Origin: Mogibacterium timidum ATCC 33093
Lineage (GTDB): Bacteria; Bacillota; Clostridia; Peptostreptococcales; Anaerovoracaceae
NCBI RefSeq assembly: GCF_000525775.1
Contig: NZ_JALU01000015.1
Coordinates: forward strand, 38,823 to 102,822
DNA: 64,000 bases
Reading direction: 5' to 3'
The position numbers and the translations under genes are program-made. Shown here piece by piece: positions 10,204 to 18,820 of the stretch; positions within the stretch are counted from its first letter, which is position 1, and each line of letters starts with the position of its first letter. The notes beneath the pieces were generated by a model that ran no database searches, was not told the origin of the DNA, and was given only the letters and a program-made list of their open reading frames with translations.

Positions 10204-12138
10204 ATGAATTTGAAGGACGCGAAAAATTCAAATAAACACAGTGTGATGGGAGAATACGATGTAATCGTTGTAGGTGCCGGTCATGCAGGATGTGAGGCGG
10301 GGTTAGCTGCTGCAAGGATGGGCTGCGAGACGCTGCTGCTCGCGATGAACCTCGAGTCTGTGGCTATGATGCCTTGTAATCCTTCGATTGGTGGCACCGG
10401 CAAGGGACATCTCGTATGCGAGATAGATGCTCTCGGCGGCGAGATGGGACTGAATATAGATAAGACATTTATTCAGAGCAAGATGCTCAACACTTCCAAG
10501 GGGCCTGCTGTTCATTCACTGCGCGCGCAGGCGGATAAGACCAAATATCATCTTGAGATGAAGAAAACCATTGAAAAGCAACCACGCCTTAAGCTAAAAC
10601 AGGCGGAGGTCGTTGATCTGATCCTTGAAGACGGGGCGATTCATGGAATCGTAACACGGACAAATGCAATATACATGGGCAAGGCTGTCGTGATGTGCAC
10701 GGGAACCTTCCTCGGCGGTAAGGTGTTTATCGGTGATAGCGCTTACAGCAGTGGTCCCGGCGGACTTGCGCCTTCTACTGTGCTTGCGGGTAAACTGCGC
10801 GAATACGGACTTCCTATGCGCAGATTCAAGACGGGAACGCCGGCTCGCATGCTCGCTTCGACTCTCGATTATGACAGGATGAAGCGCCAGGAAGGCGATG
10901 CGGAGATAATTCCTTTCTCGTTTATGAATGAGGGAAGGGAGATCGGTTCCAACCGGATAGAGTGCTGGCTCTCTTATACAAATGCGGAGACTCACAGGAT
11001 AATTCTTGAAAATATAGGGCGTTCGGCGATGTACTCCGGTAATATCGTAGGTGTCGGGCCTAGATACTGCCCTTCGATTGAGGATAAGGTATCCAGATTT
11101 AAGGATAGGGAGAGACACCAGCTGTTCGTCGAACCGGAGGGGCTTGATACTGAAGAGATGTACATTCAGGGCATGTCATCAAGCTTGCCGGAGAATATAC
11201 AGGAGGCTTTCTATCATACAATTCCCGGACTTGAACACGCCGAAATCGTTAGACCTGCATATGCGATCGAGTATGATTGCGTAGATCCTACCACATTAAA
11301 GCCAAGCCTTGAGAGCAAGCTGATCGAGGGCATGTTTTGTGCAGGTCAGTTTAACGGAAGCTCCGGTTACGAGGAGGCTGCTGCACAGGGGCTTGTAGCT
11401 GGAATGAACGCTGCTCGTAAGCTTCAGCAGAAGAATCCGATGATTCTTGGAAGAAACGAGGCTTATATTGGCGTTCTGATCGACGATTTGGTGACTAAAG
11501 GTACTATGGAACCTTATAGAATGATGACGTCCCGAGCGGAATTTAGGCTTATTTTGAGACAGGACAATGCGGATCGCCGTTTGACAGAGGTGGGATTCGA
11601 GTATGGACTTGTAACTGATGAGAGATATTCGAGATATTTAGCCAAGAAAAAAAACGTTGATGAAGAGATTGTTAGGCTGAAGGATAAGTATACTGAATTT
11701 AGTAAGCTTAATGAATTTCTAGCATCTGAAGGCAGCAATGAGGTGACAAATAATAATATTACGTTCTATGATCTGCTTAGGCGCCCGGAGATATCCTATG
11801 CTGCTCTGGAAGCTATAGATGATGATACCAGACCTGAATTGAATAGAGCAGAGCGCTATGAGGTTGAGGTCAGAATTAAGTATGCGGGATACATAGATAA
11901 GCAGCTTGCTCAGGTTGAGAAGATGAAAAAGCTGGAGAGCAGAAGGCTTGCAGAAGATATTAATTACAACGAAATCAATGGACTTAGACTTGAAGCGAGA
12001 CAGAAGCTGACAGATATCAGACCTATCAACATAGGACAAGCAAGTAGGATCAGCGGTGTATCCCCGGCAGATATTAATGTGCTCCTCATATATCTGGAAA
12101 AGAAAAGGCGAAGCAACGAAAGGCGCAAGGATTCATAG
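10204..12138 (+). CDS. mnmG: tRNA uridine-5-carboxymethylaminomethyl synthesis protein MnmG
   Basis: FAD-dependent partner of MnmE, about 644 residues. The dinucleotide-binding motif [19 protein letters not shown] lies near residue 21. Typical later segments include [21 protein letters not shown] and MTSRAEFRL, and the helical C-terminal domain ends with [15 protein letters not shown]. The start at 10204 is tightly coupled to mnmE; an ATG 14 codons later (10246) is possible but has no ribosome binding site. rsmG begins 1 nt after its stop. Confidence 0.96.
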   Translation: MNLKDAKNSNKHSVMGEYDVIVVGAGHAGCEAGLAAARMGCETLLLAMNLESVAMMPCNPSIGGTGKGHLVCEIDALGGEMGLNIDKTFIQSKMLNTSKGPAVHSLRAQADKTKYHLEMKKTIEKQPRLKLKQAEVVDLILEDGAIHGIVTRTNAIYMGKAVVMCTGTFLGGKVFIGDSAYSSGPGGLAPSTVLAGKLREYGLPMRRFKTGTPARMLASTLDYDRMKRQEGDAEIIPFSFMNEGREIGSNRIECWLSYTNAETHRIILENIGRSAMYSGNIVGVGPRYCPSIEDKVSRFKDRERHQLFVEPEGLDTEEMYIQGMSSSLPENIQEAFYHTIPGLEHAEIVRPAYAIEYDCVDPTTLKPSLESKLIEGMFCAGQFNGSSGYEEAAAQGLVAGMNAARKLQQKNPMILGRNEAYIGVLIDDLVTKGTMEPYRMMTSRAEFRLILRQDNADRRLTEVGFEYGLVTDERYSRYLAKKKNVDEEIVRLKDKYTEFSKLNEFLASEGSNEVTNNNITFYDLLRRPEISYAALEAIDDDTRPELNRAERYEVEVRIKYAGYIDKQLAQVEKMKKLESRRLAEDINYNEINGLRLEARQKLTDIRPINIGQASRISGVSPADINVLLIYLEKKRRSNERRKDS

Positions 12139-12139
12139 T

Positions 12140-12847
12140 ATGAAGGATGTTATAATCTCCGAATTGAAGCAGAAATACGGCGAGGAGATGACTGCTAAGA
12201 TGTTTGCCTATATGGGCAAAATCTTAGCAGCAAATGAGCATATAAATTTGACTGCGGTCAGAGAGGAGGACGAATTCCTTGAAAAGCATATCTTGGATTC
12301 GCTCACCTGTAATGATTGCGATGAATTCAAGGCTGCTGAGGTTGTTGTAGATATGGGAACCGGAGGAGGCTTTCCCGGGATTCCGCTTGCAATTACCAAT
12401 CCGGATAAGACGTTTGTTCTTGCTGATTCTCTAAATAAGAGACTCAAGATAATAGAGCAATTCGCTGCAGAGCTTTACATAGATAATATTGAACTTTTGC
12501 ACATCAGGGCGGAGGACATGGGTCAGAATCCTGCATACAGAGAGAAGGCGGATATCTGCGTGTCCAGAGCTGTCGCATCTCTGGATGTATTGTCGGAATT
12601 GTGTCTGCCTCTTGTCAGGAAGGGTGGATACTTTATCTCTTATAAAGGTGACGGTGCAGAGGACGAGTTTGATGTGGCTAAAAGGGCAATTTCTATATTA
12701 GGTGGTAAGCTCGATAGGATAGAGAAGCCTTCTTTAAAGAACGCATATATATCCGGACATTGCCTGTTGCTTGTGAAAAAGGTTGCTCATACACCTAAAC
12801 ATTTTCCCAGGAAAGCGGGTGCGGCTAAAAAATCTCCTATTCGTTAG
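12140..12847 (+). CDS. rsmG: 16S rRNA (guanine527-N7)-methyltransferase
   Basis: S-adenosylmethionine-dependent methyltransferase, 235 residues. Motif I is VVDMGTGGGFPGIPLAI, and the early region NLTAVREEDEFLEKHILDS is typical of RsmG. The C-terminus HFPRKAGAAKKSP is the family's conserved rRNA-contact segment. The frame is open further upstream inside mnmG, but the ATG at 12140, directly after the mnmG stop, gives the usual N-terminus. It closes the mnmE-mnmG-rsmG operon, and 236 bp of non-coding DNA with parS sites follow. Confidence 0.95.
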   Translation: MKDVIISELKQKYGEEMTAKMFAYMGKILAANEHINLTAVREEDEFLEKHILDSLTCNDCDEFKAAEVVVDMGTGGGFPGIPLAITNPDKTFVLADSLNKRLKIIEQFAAELYIDNIELLHIRAEDMGQNPAYREKADICVSRAVASLDVLSELCLPLVRKGGYFISYKGDGAEDEFDVAKRAISILGGKLDRIEKPSLKNAYISGHCLLLVKKVAHTPKHFPRKAGAAKKSPIR

Positions 12848-12911
12848 AAATAGAGAGGTGTGCAGTTGGGCTGATTGTGGTTGCTATTGAGAACCCGTTT
12901 GACTTCGTATT

Positions 12912-12927
12912 TGTTTCACGTGAAACA
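12912..12927. promoter_or_regulatory. parS centromere site 1
   Basis: TGTTTCACGTGAAACA is a perfect 16-bp palindrome identical to the Bacillus-type parS consensus bound by ParB. It lies about 157 bp before parA and about 7 kb from oriC. Confidence 0.95.
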
Positions 12928-12948
12928 TTTTTAGCAAACACTACATAT

Positions 12949-12964
12949 TGTTTCACGTGAAACA
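12949..12964. promoter_or_regulatory. parS centromere site 2
   Basis: A second perfect copy of the 16-bp palindrome, 37 bp from the first. Tandem parS sites just upstream of parAB could also allow ParB to affect its own promoter. The rest of the 12848-13083 gap is AT-rich with a TATAAT at 13046-13051 as a likely parA -10 element. Confidence 0.95.
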
Positions 12965-13083
12965 TCATTCAACAAATTCACTAAAAACTCATCAAATCTA
13001 CGAAGTAAATAGAACAGAAGCCTAGATAGAAATACCGCAATATTATATAATAGAGGCAGTAAATTCTCAAAAAGGAGACCTAT

Positions 13084-13872
13084 ATGGGAAAGGCAATAGC
13101 AATATTTAATCAAAAGGGCGGAGTTGGTAAAACAACGACCAATATAAACCTGAGTGCCTGCCTCGCTGTCCAAGGCAAGAAGGTTCTAGTCATTGATATA
13201 GATCCGCAGGGAAATACGACCAGCGGAATAGGGATAAAGAAGAGAAAGCTGACAAGCACTTTATATGACGTGTTGGTTAACAAGGACTATGATGTCCACA
13301 AGGCTATCCTCCAGACCAAGACAGCAAATCTCGACATCATTCCGGCAAGCGTCGATCTGGCAGGCGCTGAAATAGAGCTAGTCAATATTGAAGGACGAGA
13401 GAGACGGCTTAAGAAGGCAATAGAACAGGTAAGAAGCGAATACGACTATATATTCATAGATTGTCCACCCTCGCTCGGGCTGCTTACAATCAACTCGCTG
13501 ACAGCTGTGGACAGCGTACTCATTCCGATTCAGTGCGAGTTCTATGCTCTGGAAGGAGTAAGTCAGCTGATGAGTACTGTCGAGCTGGTTAAGAAGAATA
13601 TGAATCCGGAGCTTCAGATAGAGGGTGTGATTCTCAGCATGTTCGATGGAAGAACCAACCTGGCAATTCAAGTAGTACAGGAGGTTAAGAAATATTTCGG
13701 CAAGTATGTATTCTCAACCGTAATACCCAGAAATGTCAGACTTGCTGAAGCTCCAAGCTATGGCATGCCTATTGTAAAGTATGATCCGTCATCGGCGGGG
13801 GCAAAAGCATACAACAAGTTTGCACAGGAGTTCCTGGAAAGAGAAAAGAGGAGACAGCAGGAAAATGGCTAA
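13084..13872 (+). CDS. parA: Chromosome partitioning ATPase ParA/Soj
   Basis: 262-residue deviant Walker ATPase. It begins MGKAIAIFNQKGGVGKTTT, which contains the P-loop with the signature lysine. Walker B follows as FIDCPPSLGLLT, and the nearby VIDIDPQGN carries the conserved Asp. It forms dynamic gradients on the nucleoid and, in Firmicutes, also acts on DnaA. AAAGGAG precedes the ATG. It overlaps parB by 8 nt, so the two are translationally coupled. Confidence 0.96.
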   Translation: MGKAIAIFNQKGGVGKTTTNINLSACLAVQGKKVLVIDIDPQGNTTSGIGIKKRKLTSTLYDVLVNKDYDVHKAILQTKTANLDIIPASVDLAGAEIELVNIEGRERRLKKAIEQVRSEYDYIFIDCPPSLGLLTINSLTAVDSVLIPIQCEFYALEGVSQLMSTVELVKKNMNPELQIEGVILSMFDGRTNLAIQVVQEVKKYFGKYVFSTVIPRNVRLAEAPSYGMPIVKYDPSSAGAKAYNKFAQEFLEREKRRQQENG

Positions 13873-15028
13873 AAGAAAAGGTGGTCTAGGAAGAGGCCTC
13901 GACGCACTCTTCGCAGATGCAGCTCCTCTTTTCGAAGAAGACCTTGAAGAAGAGGGAGCAGACATCGATGACATCAAGCTGATGGAAGCGATAGATGATG
14001 TTACGGGAGACAGAGGAAGATCGAGACTCGGACATGAAGCCGGCAAGATTGCTGTAAGCGAGGCCGCAGTAAGTAATATTTCAGATAAAGTCTCTGAGAA
14101 AAATAAAAACAAAACGCCCGCATCCTACGGGGGGAATGACCTGAAGGGTAGTGATAGGGCTAGAGCCGGCATCAAATCCAAAGCAACTGATATAAATGGA
14201 AATATTATTAACCTCGAAGACCTTAAGTCTGACGACTACGAAGATCGTGTTCTGTATTTGGATATAAACGATATCAAGCCTAATAAAGATCAGCCAAGAA
14301 AGACCTTCAACGAAGACAGGCTAAAGGAGCTTGCCAATTCCATAAAGGAAAACGGCGTGATCCAGCCTTTGATCGTAAGAGCGACAGTAAACGGATATGA
14401 GCTTGTGGCCGGGGAGAGACGCTGGAGAGCTGCAAGGATTGCTGAACTCAAGAAGGTGCCTTGCATAATCAGGAACTTTGATGAAAAGCAGAACATGATA
14501 GTTGCAATCATCGAGAATATGCAGAGAGAGAACCTCGATGCTATCGAAGAGGCACAGGGTCTCAATGAGATGATTAAGAGGTTTGAATTCACTCAAGAGC
14601 AGGTGTCAAATGCGCTTGGTAAGAGCAGAGCATATATCGCAAATTCATTAAGATTGCTGAAGCTACCCGAAAAAATTCAGGACATGATTGTGAGTGGCAA
14701 AATTTCTGCAGCACACGGAAGGACAATTATCACAATTAAGGATGAGAAGAAGCAGCTGGAGGTGTGCGACAAAATTGTCAGAAGCGGTCTTTCTGTAAGA
14801 GCTACTGAGCGACTGGCGGAAAAGGTCAAGGACGATGCGAGACCTGAGCGCAAGAAAAGACGCACACCTATGAACTCAGAAATTGTCGCAGTAGAGGATG
14901 AATTACGAAAGCTGTTTGGAACTAAAGTCAACATAAACGGAAAGGCGTCAACTGGAAAGATAGAGATTGAATATTACAGTCTGGACGAACTAAATAGGCT
15001 GATTGATATGCTAAGGGGTATCGAATAG
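13865..15028 (+). CDS. parB: Chromosome partitioning protein ParB/Spo0J
   Basis: 387-residue CTP-dependent DNA clamp that loads at parS. The N-terminus MAKRKGGLGRGLDALFAD is the ParA-contact peptide. An unusually long charged linker follows (about residues 20-125). The CTPase domain then has YLDINDIKPNKDQPR and ELVAGERRWRAARIA, and the helix-turn-helix region includes NALGKSRAYIANSLRLL. The C-terminal dimer domain ends the chain. Bacillus Spo0J is about 280 residues, so the linker adds roughly 100. The start ATG lies inside the parA end, shortly after AGGAGA. Confidence 0.95.
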   Translation: MAKRKGGLGRGLDALFADAAPLFEEDLEEEGADIDDIKLMEAIDDVTGDRGRSRLGHEAGKIAVSEAAVSNISDKVSEKNKNKTPASYGGNDLKGSDRARAGIKSKATDINGNIINLEDLKSDDYEDRVLYLDINDIKPNKDQPRKTFNEDRLKELANSIKENGVIQPLIVRATVNGYELVAGERRWRAARIAELKKVPCIIRNFDEKQNMIVAIIENMQRENLDAIEEAQGLNEMIKRFEFTQEQVSNALGKSRAYIANSLRLLKLPEKIQDMIVSGKISAAHGRTIITIKDEKKQLEVCDKIVRSGLSVRATERLAEKVKDDARPERKKRRTPMNSEIVAVEDELRKLFGTKVNINGKASTGKIEIEYYSLDELNRLIDMLRGIE

Positions 15029-15051
15029 CCGAAGTTAGGAGTATTGAATTT

Positions 15052-16854
15052 ATGAACAACAACGCAGGAAGTATACCCGGCTCGGAATTTTTGGAGAGCC
15101 TGCCGGTACCGGCGTGTATGGTTAATAGAGAAGGAACAGTCGTATATGCAAACGCTCTGATTAAGAATGTTTTTGCGTATGACGACATCATTGACGGAAA
15201 TTTCTTTGCGCTAACCAGAACTAAGCTCGAGGAGCTCGAGGCAGCAAAAGAAAGCGGCGAAGAGGTAAGAATTAAAAGAAACGAACAGGTGTTTGTGCTC
15301 AGCGCCGGACGTAAGGAGAGAGATGACGGAATCATAACCGTGTATTTCGCCAATGTTACAGAGCGCGAGTCTTTGCGATCGAATTACCACGAAGAACACA
15401 TCTGTCAGATGTACGTAAGCATTGATAACTACGATGAGCTGATTTCAAACTCTCCGTCAGATAGCAAGATGACCGTTCCGGCCGAGGTTGATAAGCTGCT
15501 CAACAAGTGGGCGGAGTCAAATAATGCTGCAATCGAGAGCATCAGCGAGGATTCGTATCTGGCAACTCTATACAGAAGAGATGCGGATAACATTATCGAG
15601 AGCAGATTTTCGATCTTGGACGACATAAGAGCAATCCAGACTAAGGACGATTTTCCTGTCAGCCTGAGTATCGGTATGGGTATGGGAGTTAAGAGTCTGC
15701 AGGAGACAACGGAGCTTGCTGAAGCTGCGCTCGACCTCGCTATGGGTCGCGGCGGAGATCAGGCGGTGGTCAAGAACGGTGACAGGACACACTACTACGG
15801 CGGCAAGCTGCAGTCGATGGAGAAGAACAACAAGGGCAAGTCGAGAATTATAGCACATGCGCTTAAGCAGCTGGTGCGTGAGAGCTCTAATGTAATCGTC
15901 ATGGGTCATCGCTGGCCGGATATGGACTGCTTCGGCTCTGCGATAGGTGCATACAAGATCGCAAAGTTCTTGGAAAAGGACGCTGCTATCGTAATCGAGG
16001 AGTACAACGAGGCGCTGCAGGCAATTTACAAGCAGGCCAAGGCGACTGAAAATTACGAGATCGTTGACCGCGAGAAGGCCATCGGGATGTGCGATAATAA
16101 GACTCTCGTTATCGTCGTTGATACACATAGGCCGGGGATGGTTGAATGCCCGGAGCTTCTCGATATGGCTGATAAAATCGTGGTTATCGATCACCACAGG
16201 CTGTCCGACGACTCGATTGAGAATCTGACGCTGTCATATGTGGAGTCATATGCTTCATCTGCGAGCGAGCTGATGACTGAGATTATCCAGTACACATCCA
16301 ACAAGAAGATTGTCAATAAGTTTGAGGCGGAGGCGCTGCTGGCCGGAATCACGGTAGATACCAACAGATATTCAATCAAAACAGGCGTGAGGACTTTTGA
16401 GGCTTCTGCGTGGCTGAGGCGTGTAGGCGCTGATACGACAGAGGTTAAGCGTTTCTTCCAATCTGAAGTTACAGCCTTCCAGATGAGGGCGGAAGCTGTT
16501 GCCGGCGCTGAGTATATGGACGAAGGCGCTGCGTTGTCTATATCACAAGGCTATTCGACAGATGCGCAGATTATCAATGCGCAGGTCGCTGACGAGCTGC
16601 TGATGGTCAAGGGTGTGAAGGCATCATTTGCAGCAGGCAGAAATGACAAGGGCAAGACCGTGGTGAGCGCCAGGTCGCTGGGCGAAGTTAATGTCCAAGT
16701 TCTAATGGAGAGATTTAACGGCGGCGGTCATCTAAATTCGGCCGGCGCACAGGTTGACATGTCTCCGGAGGAGGTTATTGCCGAGCTCAAGGAGATGATC
16801 CCGGAGTACCTGGGCGCAGATAGCGACGAGTCGGAAAGTTCCGCACAGGATTAA
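15052..16854 (+). CDS. gdpP: GdpP-type cyclic-di-AMP phosphodiesterase without membrane segments
   Basis: 600-residue protein with the domain order PAS (about 10-105), degenerate GGDEF (about 115-245, with RGGDQAVVK) and DHH/DHHA1 phosphodiesterase (about 275-590). The catalytic metal residues are visible: H286, D290 and D292 in MGHRWPDMDCFGS, D357, and the D380-H381-H382 motif. GGGHLNSAGAQ closes the DHHA1 domain. GdpP hydrolyses cyclic-di-AMP to pApA. The family normally starts with two transmembrane helices; here there is none, and only 23 bp separate it from parB. The rplI-dnaB pair downstream is the family's usual neighbourhood. Confidence 0.9.
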   Translation: MNNNAGSIPGSEFLESLPVPACMVNREGTVVYANALIKNVFAYDDIIDGNFFALTRTKLEELEAAKESGEEVRIKRNEQVFVLSAGRKERDDGIITVYFANVTERESLRSNYHEEHICQMYVSIDNYDELISNSPSDSKMTVPAEVDKLLNKWAESNNAAIESISEDSYLATLYRRDADNIIESRFSILDDIRAIQTKDDFPVSLSIGMGMGVKSLQETTELAEAALDLAMGRGGDQAVVKNGDRTHYYGGKLQSMEKNNKGKSRIIAHALKQLVRESSNVIVMGHRWPDMDCFGSAIGAYKIAKFLEKDAAIVIEEYNEALQAIYKQAKATENYEIVDREKAIGMCDNKTLVIVVDTHRPGMVECPELLDMADKIVVIDHHRLSDDSIENLTLSYVESYASSASELMTEIIQYTSNKKIVNKFEAEALLAGITVDTNRYSIKTGVRTFEASAWLRRVGADTTEVKRFFQSEVTAFQMRAEAVAGAEYMDEGAALSISQGYSTDAQIINAQVADELLMVKGVKASFAAGRNDKGKTVVSARSLGEVNVQVLMERFNGGGHLNSAGAQVDMSPEEVIAELKEMIPEYLGADSDESESSAQD

Positions 16855-16976
16855 ACAGTCTTAAAAGTGTCGTTAATCTAAAAAAGAATTTACAAGAATA
16901 ACAAGAACAATCAACGGATGGATACACATAAATCAGTAAAATAAAAAAGAATTTAACGGGCGAAAAGGAGGGCGTT

Positions 16977-17423
16977 ATGCAGATTATTTTAAAGAAAGAT
17001 GTTAAGGGAGCCGGAAAAGCCGGTGATGTCGTTAAGGTTAGTGACGGCTACGCCAGAAACCGCTTGATTCCGGGAGGATTTGCAGTTGAGGCTACTCCTT
17101 CCAACCTAGCCAGGATCAAGAGAGAGAAGGCTAACCACGAGGCGCAGATTGCTCTGGACAAGGCGGAGGCCAATCAAGTCAAGAAGGTTCTGGAGGACAA
17201 AACTATCCGGCTTAAGACACGAGTCGGAGAAGGCGGCAAGCTGTTCGGATCTGTAACTTCGATGGACATCGCAGATGCTATCAAGGAGCAGACCAGGCTG
17301 GATATAGACAAAAAGAAAATCGTGCTTAAGAAGCCAATCAAGGAGATTGGCGAACACGAGGTGGAGGTCAAGCTCTATACAGAGATTTCGGCGGATATCA
17401 AGGTAGCAGTTACCGAGGAATAG
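16977..17423 (+). CDS. rplI: Large ribosomal subunit protein bL9
   Basis: 148-residue ribosomal protein. The N-terminal rRNA-binding domain has KDVKGAGKAGDVVKVSDGYA and RNRLIPGGFAVEA. A long helix leads to the C-terminal domain with GEGGKLFGSVTSMDIA. The strong ribosome binding site AAGGAGG lies 6 nt before the ATG. The preceding 122-bp gap contains two copies of an AAAAAAGAATTTA-like word but no gene. dnaB begins 3 nt after the stop. Confidence 0.96.
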   Translation: MQIILKKDVKGAGKAGDVVKVSDGYARNRLIPGGFAVEATPSNLARIKREKANHEAQIALDKAEANQVKKVLEDKTIRLKTRVGEGGKLFGSVTSMDIADAIKEQTRLDIDKKKIVLKKPIKEIGEHEVEVKLYTEISADIKVAVTEE

Positions 17424-17426
17424 AAT

Positions 17427-18788
17427 ATGCCAAATGATATAAACAGTCAGACGTCGGAGGCCTTAGAGCCTCCGAAAGACATAGAAGCGGAGAAGGCGGT
17501 TCTCGGATCGATGATGCTCAGCGAGGACGCGGTGCAGGATGTCGTTGACATACTCAAGCCGGAAGACTTTTATCTCAAGGAGCATCAGGAGATATACAAG
17601 ATGTTCATGAGTATGTTCCGCAAGAGCATCACAATCGACCTGATGACGACGAGGTCAGAGCTCAACAAGGTGCACCAGCTCGAGCTGGTCGGCGGTATCA
17701 CCTACCTGAGCAGGCTGTCCGGCGATGCGATCAATCCTTCAAATGCAAAATTTTACGCAGTCACGGTTATCGACAAGTCGAAGTTGAGAAAGCTCATCAA
17801 GTCGGCCGATACCATGCGTAAGAACGCGTACGACGGCAGCATGGATACAGAGCAGATTCTGGACGAAGCTGAGAAGGAGATTTTCTCTATTGCGCAAGCT
17901 TCGCAACGCAAGAACTACTCGCCTATTCAGGAAATACTACAGAAGAACATAATCGAGATTAACGAGCTGGTCCAGAACGATGGGCAGCTGCCGGGAATAA
18001 CCACCGGATTTAGAGATATAGACAAAATGCTGGGCGGCCTCAAGAAGACCGACCTTGTTGTGCTTGCTGCCAGGCCGGGGATGGGGAAAACCGCCTTTGC
18101 GCTCAACGTTGCCGAGAATGCAGCGATGGCAGGGCACTCGGTTCTCGTATTCAGCATGGAGATGTCTAAGGAGCAGCTCGGACAGAGGATGCTCGCTATG
18201 TCGGCTAGGGTAGATATGGAGCATATCAAGAACGGAACGATTGAAGACGACGAATGGTATAGCATCGACGAGGCACAGGAAAAATTTGAAGATGTCAATC
18301 TCAATATCGATGATACTGCGCAAATCTCGATTCTGGAGATGAAGAACAAGTGCCGCAGGCTCAAAGAGAAAAGCGGTTTGGACCTGGTCATCATCGACTA
18401 TCTGCAGCTGATGTCCCTCGGCTACAGCGGCGACAACAGAACTAACGAGATCAGTGCGATTACCAGAAGTATAAAAATTCTCGCCAAGGAGCTTGATGTC
18501 TGTGTAATCCTGCTGTCGCAGCTGTCTCGCGCATCTGAACAGCGCAAGGATCACCGTCCGATGCTGTCCGACCTCAGAGAATCCGGATCCATCGAGCAGG
18601 ACGCAGATATCGTAGTGTTCCTGAAGAGGGATGACTATTATCAAAACGATGATGAAGAGGCTGATACATTGTCAGGAAATAATTGCGAGGTTATCATCGC
18701 CAAGCACCGAAGCGGTCCGACAGGATCGGTCAGGCTGGCATGGATCGCAAGGTATACGAAGTTCGGAAACCTCGAACACACCGTATAA
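17427..18788 (+). CDS. dnaB: Replicative DNA helicase DnaB (DnaC of Bacillus)
   Basis: 453-residue hexameric 5'-3' helicase. The N-terminal helical domain begins PPKDIEAEKAVLGSMML. The RecA-like C-terminal domain has Walker A ARPGMGKTAFALN, Walker B VIIDYLQLM and LSQLSRASEQR, with LRESGSIEQDADIV following. It lies directly downstream of rplI and upstream of the DnaD/loader-like protein, which probably acts with it during helicase loading. Confidence 0.96.
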   Translation: MPNDINSQTSEALEPPKDIEAEKAVLGSMMLSEDAVQDVVDILKPEDFYLKEHQEIYKMFMSMFRKSITIDLMTTRSELNKVHQLELVGGITYLSRLSGDAINPSNAKFYAVTVIDKSKLRKLIKSADTMRKNAYDGSMDTEQILDEAEKEIFSIAQASQRKNYSPIQEILQKNIIEINELVQNDGQLPGITTGFRDIDKMLGGLKKTDLVVLAARPGMGKTAFALNVAENAAMAGHSVLVFSMEMSKEQLGQRMLAMSARVDMEHIKNGTIEDDEWYSIDEAQEKFEDVNLNIDDTAQISILEMKNKCRRLKEKSGLDLVIIDYLQLMSLGYSGDNRTNEISAITRSIKILAKELDVCVILLSQLSRASEQRKDHRPMLSDLRESGSIEQDADIVVFLKRDDYYQNDDEEADTLSGNNCEVIIAKHRSGPTGSVRLAWIARYTKFGNLEHTV

Positions 18789-18820
18789 ATTTACCACAAA
18801 CAACATATTCAAGGAGTATC

